Origin: Symbiodinium natans
Taxonomy: Eukaryota; Sar; Dinophyceae; Suessiales; Symbiodiniaceae
Assembly: GCA_905221605.1 (NCBI GenBank)
Contig: CAJNDS010002210.1
Span: 168,501-232,500, forward strand
DNA: 64,000 bases
Reading direction: 5' to 3'
The position numbers were made by a program, and so were the translations under genes. Each line of letters begins with the position of its first letter. Position 1 is the stretch's first letter. The notes beneath the pieces were generated by a model. It saw nothing but the letters and a program-made list of their open reading frames with translations, made no database searches and was not told where the DNA came from. Positions 9,534 to 19,215 of this stretch are shown here, one piece after another.

Positions 9534-12500
9534 CTAAGACATAACAACCTTGCAGTCTCCGAGGCACGACTTGTAGAACAGTGCTGAGAAGATGATCAGC
9601 AGACCCAGAATCTGCCACGCCGTCACCGGGTTGTGGTACTTCATCTTGGATGCGAAGCGAGCATCAACGTGAATCAGAAGCCCCGGTTGCCCCCTTGCAA
9701 CTGCGGTTCTTCGTTAACAAAGTAGAAGCAGGAGTAGGAGTCGGAGTCGGAGTAGTAGTCGTAAGAGTAAGCAGGGATCCCTTCTCTCTTTGCCGCGCGG
9801 CATAGGAGACTAGGATGGACACCACCTGTCGCACATTCATCGTGGCAGCGAAGACCAGAGCCCCAAATTCCTTGATCTGAGAGTAGATGAAAAACCTCAG
9901 GAACATGGCAGGTGCAGTCACAGCGTAGTCAGGTTTATCAGGTTTGGACGACTGCCTTCAGGCAGCCCAGAAGGGTGAAAGAATCGCGGGGCAGGCTCCG
10001 GCTTCCCGTGCCAAGAGGCTGACTTCCCACAGCAGACGCACTCAGCAGCGCTGAATCCAGCCAGAATTGCCTCAGTGCAGCGAGCAAAGAACCGTAAAAG
10101 CGAGAGCTGCAACGACGCTTCAGGACATGCAAGTCTGGCTGGGACATGGCCGAAAAAATGCCCGAGGCATGTCCAAACTGAGAAAACCCATGCATTCGGC
10201 AGAGATTCGGGTGCTCAAAGCCAAAATTCATGGCGGGAACCAATTGGCCGGTGGCCTCGGCCCCCCGCACGCTACTCGCAGGGAAATGGATCGACGGGCT
10301 CACGACTGCTACGCTCACATGTCTGCCTGAACCCAGAAAGCTTGAGCTTGTTCCTGTCGCCTCCCTGGTGCCACAGCCATGTGAGCACATGTTTCTTCCT
10401 TCGCGCACGTCATGTCTGCAGGACTGCAGCACCTTGCGCTTTCAGCACCGACTGACTCAATGCAAAATACAGCAAGGCCGCACCCCTAGAACCGGACGAC
10501 GTTGCACCACGCCCACTACACACTCATATCAGATTGTCGTCGAAGCCCCCCCACAAGATTTGCGTCACGTCTCCCACAAAGGCCGGCCATGAGTAGATTG
10601 CTGGCGGCTCATGCCAATGTACTCACTGGTTCGGGTGACTCTGATCTTTCGCCCGCCAGTGAAGCCTGTTGTGAACTTTGTCAGCCACTGCCGGCTTACG
10701 GCCCTGGACTTGTCCACCACAATGACCGGTATCGTGAACGGAGTCCCAACCAGAAGCCTCCAGAGCCGGAACGCGGCAAGGCGACGATTTCCCAGAGAGT
10801 AGAAGCGGTGCCGAAACCAGTAGACCTCGAGCCTGAACTGGGAGACGTCCAGCTCACCTTCAACGAGCGCCCTCACCATGTCGAGGATGGATGCAGCAGC
10901 CCCTGAGCTTGTTGCGATCGGCCTTCGGAACTTTGCCGAGCAGCATTCTTGGCTAAAGCCGACGTCCAAAGGGTCCAAGTGTCCTGGACCCAAAGGCAGC
11001 AGCGCCTGTGGAAAGGGTGGCTCGGGCTCGAGCTCCTCGCCGATGTTGTCTTCTTGCTCTCCCAGGTAGGCAGACTGCATGGCGACGACACCCCTGCGAG
11101 CTCGGAGCCGGACCGCTTGGATGGCATCCGCGACTTCCACAGCGCCCAAGTCGTGGCGCAGGACGAAGCTTACCTCCCTCATCAGCTCGTCGAGCCGACG
11201 AAGGGTTCGGACAACGATCCCCTCGCCGCCTACCGGCACCCGGCTCTGAAGCACGGCTTGGGTGAAATCGTCACCGCGGGCCCAGCGATACGCAGTTTCT
11301 ACGAAGCTTGGGTTCACGCGGGCAGCGGCAAAGGCCACGCCGGTGCAAAACCCACACGTTGGCCAATCACATCGCTCGAAACATGGCAGCGAAAAGCTGT
11401 GGAGTCGGCAGGCCATTTTTTGGGCCACCCATTTGCAGGTCATGATGGCCTCTCTTACCTTCGCATCCGAAACATACCGCTCCCAATTGTCCGGATGCCG
11501 CCCCTCTGCAACAAAGCACGCGCAGACGGCAAAGATCTGGGCTGCGGTGAGCCCGGTGAAGCCACGGAGAGCCAGCACAACTTCGGACATCAGCAAACCG
11601 TCGTCTGGCACGAAGAAGTGGCAGGCAAGAGTACCTTTCGGAAGGGCCGAACACGAGGAGTCCACGAAGTTCATGGCCTGCGCGGCGGCTCAATGGCTGA
11701 ACGCAAAAAAAGTGCGCAACACACACGCCTGTTGAGGATTCTTCGCGCAGTTCGGCAAGGTGCGACAAGCTGGCCTGCAAAGCTCGGGTTCTCCGCGCAG
11801 CCTCATCCTTGAGCTCCTCAGCCGCCAAGGGATCTGTATAGGAGAGCAAACTCTGCGTCAGCATTGAGTACAGATGCGCCGGCCCGGTGGAGATGAGATG
11901 GAGCAAGGACGACCAGCGAAGGCGGAAGCAACTGGACACCTGGGGTGCTCCAGAGGAGTACAAGCCTTCGAGGACCAGTTCTGCACGCTCCTCCATGATC
12001 TCAGAGCTGTGTAGCATCACGTAGACATGGCCTTTTGTGGGGCTACTTGACACCACCTTTCATTGAGGCTACACACGAAAACACTAAGCTGTGGCTAGAA
12101 CTTTGCGGCCCGTGGCCTTGGGGGTCCTTCCCACGGCGGCCAGCTCGTCCTGCCATCTGCATAAACTCGCCCGCATTCAGTACACGACGTCGTTGCCCAT
12201 CGAACTTCACCAAATCCATGAAGATCACAGACTTGGCCGGCATGTTCAAGCCGATGGCGAAGGTCTCCGTGGCAAAAACCACGGGCAGGAGGCTGAGTGA
12301 GTCCGCATGGACTGCCCAAAAATCTAGCTTCAACTACCTCCAAGAGGCATGGCTGTGGCCTTAACCCGCTAACCCGAGTTTTTCCTAGCAACCCGAGCGG
12401 TCCTCAGCAAAGAGAAGCTCCACCAACTCCCGGAGGATGGGCAGCATGCCGCTGTGGTGCACCCCGATGCCCCGCAGCAAGAGCTCGCGCGAGTGCCGAA

Positions 12501-15500
12501 CTTGGGCCAGGCGCTGGTCGCCCTCCTGCACTTCGCAGATTTCGAAAAATGTTGCAGAACTTCCCCTGCCCCTCTTTAGAGACTTTAGAGGTGAATCCCG
12601 AACACACCGATCGTGGCCTCCAGCGAGGCCAAGCCTGCGTCCAGACGTTGCTTGATGGCTTGTCGGCTGGCGCGGGTTGCGAAGTCCAGGCGCTTGGCTC
12701 CTTTCGCAAAAGTGTCGGGGCGCCGTGGAAGCCAGACTGTTGCAAGACAACGCGGGGCACCGCAAGGCAACGCAATGCAACGCAATGCAACGCAAGGCAA
12801 CGCAGTGCCATGTGCTACGTTGCGGAGTTGCGCCATGTGCCTGTCAGAAGCAGGGCGACTCGCTCGCACATTAGGCGATCGAAGCAGAATCCAATACCTT
12901 GCACAAGCGCCCAGCCCGAAGAAGACTGACAACGGAGGATGCGTGTCCGAGCAGGGGAGGAGCCAAGAACGAACCCCATGTCCAAGGTGCAGGGTAGCTG
13001 CCTGCGTGACCAGAGCAGGCCAAGAAGCCGATCCAAGTCCTGAGAAACTCTTCGTGGGCTTATTGGGCTTTTCTGCGACACGACATCCTGAAACCGAAAC
13101 TCGGGGAGGACCTCCACGCGCATCTCATGCGGATCTCCGGTCAAGTCCCTCGGCGGCTTCGCATACCTTTGTTACACGTGTACACGAAAAAAAGTGTCCA
13201 GCAGTTTCGTGACGGCCGGGAAATGGCATGCTGTAGATCTCAAGAGCAACCAGTCCTGAGAAAGCATGATTACGTTGGATGCGACTGGAAGCACTGCTCC
13301 GGCACGCCCTGCTCCAGAAGCCAGCTCTCAATGTCGTCTCTCACGCCCCATTCAGCACGGCGGCTAGTGCCATTGCTCACCTGCACTTGAGTGGTCTCGG
13401 GCGAATGCACGAGGAGGCAATCCCGACCCCTTTTGTTTTCGTATGTTTTCGTCGCCAGGGGCGTGCTTGAGGTTCTTCATTTTGCACCTGCCTCATGCAG
13501 GAAGCCAGGCTTCGGATTCGTAACACTAGCTGTTGCAGGTCAAAGAAAGACACGAGCGTCACGAGACCCTCAACAGCATCTTTAAGGCGGGTCACAGAGG
13601 GGGGGGGAGCCTTCACACAGGCGGGGAGTGCGGGCGGGGGAATGTGACCCTGAAACTTCCGACTCAGGAAAACGACCGCTGGAGCTCCGATGGAGCTCGC
13701 TTTCGTGAGAACGCACAAACCAGCACAAAATCCAGCACTGGCATCCGATAGATTCCTATAGCCCACCACCATGGATCGTTTCTTTTGCAGCCCAGCAGCA
13801 CAAATCTGGCCATCCACGAGGGTTATCTTCGCTCGGCCAGCTTCCAGTGCTCGGAGATGTTGGCCCTTCCGACCAATAAACTTCGGGATCAGATGCTCGG
13901 GGCATCGCCATGCCGAGGCTTCTTGGAGCAGCGTCCGCCGCTGATAGACAGCCGTGCGGATGCTTCCGCGATTCACCCTGCCTGGGCGAAAGTACAGGCC
14001 ACAGGGTCATGCAAAGGATGGTGACATGTAGTGACCAAATGCCGGACCGGGTCCTGAATCGTGCAATGCCGAAAAGAAGGATTTCCAGCGCCCTCCCCGA
14101 AATGAAGGGTGTCCGCAGCGGTAGACCTCATGGCGCAAGGGCACCGGCCGATCTTTGGTTTCCACCACATTCACAGCCTCCACCCGCGTGTTAGCAACCC
14201 ACTGCGCGATGCAGCGACTGTTTGGAACAGTGGCAGAAAGCAAAATAACTCGAAGATGAGATGGCAGCATGATCATGACCTCCTCCCATGCAAAACCTCG
14301 TCCTTCATTCCCCAAGAAGTGAGCCTCGTCCACCACGACACAAGAGAAGTCATCCAGTAGCAACGGGTCGCGTGCCTGCCTGTAGAGCATGACCTGCAGA
14401 ATTTCCATGGTCATGATGACCACCGGTGCATCACTGGCAATTGTGGTGTCACCCGTGAGTATTCCCACACGCGAGGCGCCAAATAAGGCACTCAGCTCCT
14501 TATACTTCTGGTTGGAGAGGGCTTTGATAGGAGTCGTGTAGATGGAGCGGCGACCGGCGCGCAAAGCAGTCTCAAGCGCATACTCAGCCACGGCAGTTTT
14601 CCCAGCTGACGTCGGAGCACAGAACATCACAGATTCCCCTGCCGCCAAGCAAGACATGGCCTGCAACTGCACAGGATCCATGTTCCGGCCACGGCTGAAG
14701 GTCATCCCGGATAAGTTGGGCCGCACATTTGCCAGCTCAGAATCCAGGAACGACGGACGGATTCGGATGTGAGTGAAGCTGCCTCGGGTGTGGAACGGCT
14801 CAGACACAAGGTCGGATTCCACGGCATCCTCTGCCTCGTAGGCTTCAGAGCTGTCGAGCCACGATTTTTCGAGCTCTTCCTGCAATCGATCTTTGGGCAG
14901 CCGTAGGAGATGTTGTGCCTGTGAGGCCTGGTCTTCGCGCAGCGCGAAAACTACAAGCTCCTGAGAAGATGCGGATGTCCACGGGAACCTGTGCACCCAC
15001 AACGAGGCACAACGCACAAAACAGAGCTTGTGCACCGGGCTTGTTGCCCTACCATGCCCTACCAGAAAGCCCCAACATGTCTGCCAAGAAGCTCTACAAG
15101 GCAACCCACTGAGAGGATGAAAGCATGCAGCAAGACGCTGGCAATCTCAGCCTTTGCCTGCGTGTGAGCTTGGCACAGCGGTTAATCATGGTATTTTGTT
15201 TGACCCGCGTGAGGCCTGACAAAGCTCGAATAATTGCGAGTATTCGGAGGCATCAGCCACAAGCCAATGTACTGGAAGGGCTGCATCTCCTGTCCATCTA
15301 CCAGCAGGACCACGGTGCAAAATGGCGCAGAGAACCGGAGAAAGCCTGCAACCTCGTCACTCGTCGGGGCTGTCAGACCTCAAGCGCGGCTGAGACTCAC
15401 GCAAATGCCCCACGCGGAAGAAGAACACATCCATCTCCATTCCTGCGAAAATCAACCCGGCCCGGTCCACCTTCATTGGACTCATCTCGTGCTGCGATGC

Positions 15501-18500
15501 CCAGGGTCTGCAGCTCTGCCAGTTCGGGCGCTGTCCTTTTTGGCACTCCCACGCAGAGCCGACGTAGTGTTTACCGACTGGCCAACCAAGGCACGATCGG
15601 GGCACGGACTGCGATGACTCCAGGTGCTCCTGCTCTTCATCCTGTTCAACCTGCAGAAAGCTCTCAGGGAACCATAAAGGAGATGAGGTCGCATAGAGGT
15701 GGCTTGCAGCATCGTGTGCGAAGGCATGCGGCCTCTACGGCATCGTCAGCATCCTCACGTGCCTCATCATCGGACTCGGTGGCACCACCAGCAGGCCTCG
15801 GACAAAAATGCAGGCCCAGAGCATCACCTCGCAGATTGCCACCAAGCTGCCCAACTCCAAGGGCGGCCATCCGAGAGCGACTCCGATTTGAGCCAATCGT
15901 TGCGGCACGAAAGCTGTGCATCGATGCAAGAGAGCCGCTCCTGTACCTACAATGGCTGGCACTTCCGAGATCGCGGATTCAACGACCAGGACCACGGAGG
16001 ACCAAGTAAGCCACAGGCCAGCAATGTTGCCATAGAGACCGTGGCTGAGAGGAGGTTGATGTATAGCATCTGATTGTACTTGGTCGTCTTGTGCTCCTCT
16101 CAAACCATGGAATGCTAAGGACCTTTATGGACCTCTGATGCCCATCTTCGTTGCTTTTCGCGCCTTGAAAAGCTTCTCTTGGAAAGTTGAGGTCAGCCCG
16201 TCAAGGGCCAGGAACCCACCCAGAAGCATGAAGCCCTGGGCCGGCATCTCTCTGACTTGCTCATCTACGATATGTACGATTTTATAGGATATATATGAGA
16301 GAGAGAGATTCTTGTTTATTTCTTCATATATCTTTGTATGTATATGTATATATGAAGAAAAGTCTCTATGGCACCGTCTTCTTCGACACTTCTCACAACG
16401 AGTGCCTTGAAGCTGTTGGCCGAACTCACCTTCGAGTGGGTTGGACCTCTGCGCACGCTTCGTCAGAGGATCGAGAGACGCACACTCGCACGCTGTGCCT
16501 ACGCCGCTAAGCGCAGTCCCGAGAGCCTGTCATCAGGAACTCCGTGCAGCCCAAGGTGACGGCAAGTGCCACGGACCAGTCCCGCATTCCTCTGATCGTT
16601 GGCATGAAGATTGGGGGGTTTGATGGCATCACATTGTAGCTGTCATCCAAGGAACCATAGGTCTTGCCAGAGATGATGATGCCCCAGACCATGACAGGCA
16701 TCATCTTGAAGCTTTTCCCCAACATCCTTGGGAGCACTGACAGCTGAGATTGACAAACACGGACGCAGAGATCATGAAAACCGAAAGGCACGCAAGATCA
16801 CCCAGCAAAGCGCTATAGAGCTGAAGGGAAAAACGACGTCAGAAGAGTGTGCGCACCATCCCACTTTCGTGGGCACTCTTGGCCATCTTGCTTCCAAGAT
16901 GCTGCACTGCAAAAGACACATATTTCAACGCCTCTGGTCGGGGTGCTTCGGCCACTCCGCATAGACACATGTCTGCCCCCTGACCAGTTCATGCCTCCCT
17001 GCCTCATACTGGCAGGAGCTGGCATAAACGTTCGACAAGGAGACGACAAGGTACTTCCAAATAGGCGCCTGCTTTCATGGCCAGGACAGGGCCAAGCAAG
17101 CTGAAGCCTGAAGCCCAAAGGATGCACCGCCTCATTCTGCATCCTCTCACCCTTCATGAATGCCTGAGTTGGGGGACGATCTGCAAGCAACGAGTCGAGC
17201 TGACTCGCCCTGCACCAATGCATCAAAGTGTGCCATGCATACGGCGAAGACCACTGCTGCCAGACGGTTGCACAGCACGAGGAAGACCTTGGGCTTGCTC
17301 ATGCAGAGGCCAGAAGGGGGACTGGCGGGATTGGCGACAAGCCGGACAGCCAGGAAGCGCAAATTGCGGAGAACTGCGCTGAGCTGTGCGAAGATACAAG
17401 TCACGTGTAACTGTGGCCAGGGGGAGCTCGCCACCGTAGGCTGCTAAAGCTCCAAGTTGTGGAAAAGGTGGTTCCCTGATCTCCGTGTCTCCGTGAAACC
17501 AAATCCACACAACTCCAGGTGAACGAAACCTGAACCATCCTGAACCCGTCCCTGGCTCACGACTTAGGCTGGCTAGGCCCTAGCATCCTACTGCTACACC
17601 TAACGGACCTAACGCAAGGCAGACCCCACAGTCTCGCTTGATAGCGGTCAACTGCTGCAACGTCGAGAAATGGCTGAGCTCAGGCACCGAATACGTGAAG
17701 AGGCTGCCGTCATAGGACACCGTCATGATGCCTTCCTAGAGAGAAGAAAATCATCCCCCGGACTTTGTGTATTTGAGTCCCTGCAATCTACTGTGCTGAG
17801 GATGTTCACCCCGGGCCGAGCTCCCCTGAAGCAAGACTTTGAGCATTGTGGCACTCAACGGCCTGCAGAATGCCGTAGAGCACCAATGTTCCTCTGCTCA
17901 CGGATTTTGATTGCTTACAACTCAAGAAGGATGTCTTTGCCACCACAACTGTGTCACGCTTCAGGAAGAAACAAGGTTTCTCTAGCGACTGGTTCATGGG
18001 ACTACCTTTTTCAGGCACTGAACTGATCTGAGGACTCATGGGGAAACTGCTACTTTGCTTTTGGAATGCCAGAACCTAGCACACCAGTCAAACACGAAGC
18101 TTCCTTGCTCCCGGCTGGACAACACGTGTCGGAAATTCTGACAGCATGCTCGGGGGCGCAAGCTACGCTAACCTTACGCCAAGCGTCCAATGATTCCGGC
18201 GCCATAGAAGGCGCACCATACGGCCGAAGTTGGGGAGACCTGACCTGCAGAAAATCTTTCGAATCGAAGGCGTGGTCAAGGTGTAGCTCAATGCTGCTCC
18301 CTACGGCCCACCTTCCATGGCGCGACACAGGCTACGCTAAGCAGAAAAGGTAACAAGACACTGTGGGGCCCAGAAGGGGCTGCAGAGAGCTCGGCACGCT
18401 ATTTCTGAGCCATGATATTTGGGGGTTGCTAGATCAGGGACAGCTTTCCTGAGCGGTGCCTTTGTATTGGCGCCCTACAAGAAGTACACGAACTTCCTAA

Positions 18501-19123
18501 AGCAACTCTTCATGTACTTCGTCTTTGCAGCAATGCGCCCCGCACGAAAATCCGAGCAGCTGCAGGACCACTTTGCTGGTGTGTCAGTGGCCACAACAGG
18601 GACCTCCTACGCCAGGTGTGGAATTGCAACATTCCCCGGCTAAAGAACGGAGTGCGCAATGGGGAGCTCATGAGAGCTCGATAGCGCAGGCAGTTGCCTA
18701 TGGCAATCTTTGATTGCACTAGCGGCACGCGCTGCTAAATGATTTCAGGGGCAGGCACCCCCATAGAAGATTAAGGGAAACCGCCACAGGCGTCTAAAAT
18801 ACTTGCGAGTAAGAAGAAACTCGGCCCACAGCTCATGCAGCCTGTCCAACTCAATGGTTAAACTTACACGGCTTTGCTGGCATCATTGTCCGCTGCAGGC
18901 TCCGTGGCCTGCAAGTTTCACTCCCTCAAACTCTGGCACATCGCAGGTGCGCAACGCATGGCCCGGCATCATCCATGAGCGGACCAAACGTTGAGGCTCC
19001 CATGACTCCACCAACAACATGTCTCGGAAACTCTCAGATGCATTTTCATCAATTTTCATCATTTTCCCCCGCCTTCCCTGCCAGAATCGGCATCTTCTCC
19101 TCCTTGCTGGGTGCCGTCAGCAT
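9534..19123 (-). CDS. SLC35B2/PAPST-like transporter (UAA family), copy 2, complete
   Basis: Seventeen exons: 19123-19073, 18244-18188, 17891-17863, 17735-17688, 17287-17234, 17163-17131, 17068-17003, 16931-16903, 16726-16656, 16589-16527, 16446-16406, 16235-16164, 16096-16019, 10255-10209, 10070-10020, 9895-9799, 9644-9534 (TAG). From exon 2 onward all phases fit, giving about 330 residues, the usual family length. Recognised blocks in order: [116 protein letters not shown]. These follow human SLC35B2 (PAPS transporter), a ten-helix Golgi/ER antiporter. Substrate is inferred only. The join of exon 1 to exon 2 is out of phase, so an N-terminal exon or boundary is still missing. The intron 10256-16018 contains a separate helicase gene. 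Confidence 0.9.
10565..14960 (-). CDS. Ski2/Mtr4-like DExH-box RNA helicase
   Basis: The first clear exon, 14960-14127, carries RecA1: Walker A APTSAGKT (14618-14595), [19 protein letters not shown] (14330-14319), SAT (14237-14229). RecA2 follows in several exons: [15 protein letters not shown] (about 12.87 kb), [18 protein letters not shown] (12.46 kb), [19 protein letters not shown], and [10 protein letters not shown] (12159-12130). An 85-bp GC-AG intron (12032-12116) joins to [13 protein letters not shown], then [14 protein letters not shown], and from about 11.68 kb a DSHCT domain ([41 protein letters not shown]). Such enzymes unwind RNA 3'-5' for the exosome in nucleus or cytoplasm. Motifs I, II, III, IV, V and VI are all present. 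The last frame runs about 190 codons past DSHCT to a stop at 10565. Upstream N-terminal exons are not settled. The whole gene lies inside an intron of transporter copy 2. Confidence 0.9.
12741..12810. repeat. 10-bp tandem repeat in helicase intron
   Basis: Seven imperfect decamers around CGCAATGCAA (CGCAAGGCAA, CGCAATGCAA twice, CGCAGTGCCA). They fall between helicase coding segments, probably in an intron. Confidence 0.85.
13795..13977 (-). CDS. KH-domain-like exon within the helicase region
   Basis: After an AG acceptor (CCCAGGCAG) at 13978 the frame reads a basic lead-in and then [20 protein letters not shown] and [13 protein letters not shown]. The IGRKG loop (GxxG) preceded by IPxxF and followed by a helix and a beta strand fits a single-stranded RNA-binding KH motif. 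It sits between the RecA1 exon (ending 14127) and the motif IV exon (about 12.87 kb) of the DExH helicase, on the same strand. It may be an inserted domain of that helicase or an exon of another transcript. The end of the exon is uncertain. Confidence 0.5.
15215..15345 (-). CDS. Unknown exon following a GTGAGT intron
   Basis: The frame starts at an AG acceptor (TTGCAG) and reads a hydrophobic to mixed sequence: [20 protein letters not shown] then [17 protein letters not shown]. It joins in frame to the exon at 15442-15401 across a GTGAGT..TTGCAG intron (15346-15400). It lies upstream of the first helicase exon on the same strand and inside the long intron of transporter copy 2. It could be the helicase N-terminus or a separate gene; no family recognised. 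The 3' limit is approximate. Confidence 0.5.
15401..15442 (-). CDS. Unknown exon ([12 protein letters not shown])
   Basis: Short exon between a TTTTCGCAG acceptor and a canonical GTGAGT donor, in frame with the exon at 15345. Upstream sequence on the same strand contains further possible acidic coding sequence (about 15.66 kb, [12 protein letters not shown]), but its connection is unproven. Confidence 0.45.
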
Positions 19124-19215
19124 GGCGGCGATCCTTGGAACGCGTGGGAACACTTCGTCTCGATCTCGTGGGGTTATCGAGTGCTCTGACACTCTCTGTC
19201 CACTCCTCTCTGTGC
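19124..19215 (-). promoter_or_regulatory. Intergenic spacer with trans-splice acceptor (copy 1 to copy 2)
   Basis: 92 bp between the TGA of copy 1 and the ATG of copy 2. The minus strand ends GTTCCAAG, then GATCGCCGCC and ATG, so the predicted spliced-leader addition site is at 19133, ten bases before the start. There is no TATA-like element. The two spacers of the array are 92 and 91 bp long. Confidence 0.6.

Noticed and set aside
10949-11812. 287-codon plus-strand open frame
   Set aside because: It is antisense to the helicase DSHCT coding exons, which carry clear conserved motifs; low stop density in GC-rich coding DNA explains it.
15125-16009. 294-codon plus-strand open frame
   Set aside because: It overlaps spliced minus-strand exons at 15.2-15.4 kb and ends next to a transporter exon; composition is Arg/Ser/Pro-rich with no domain.
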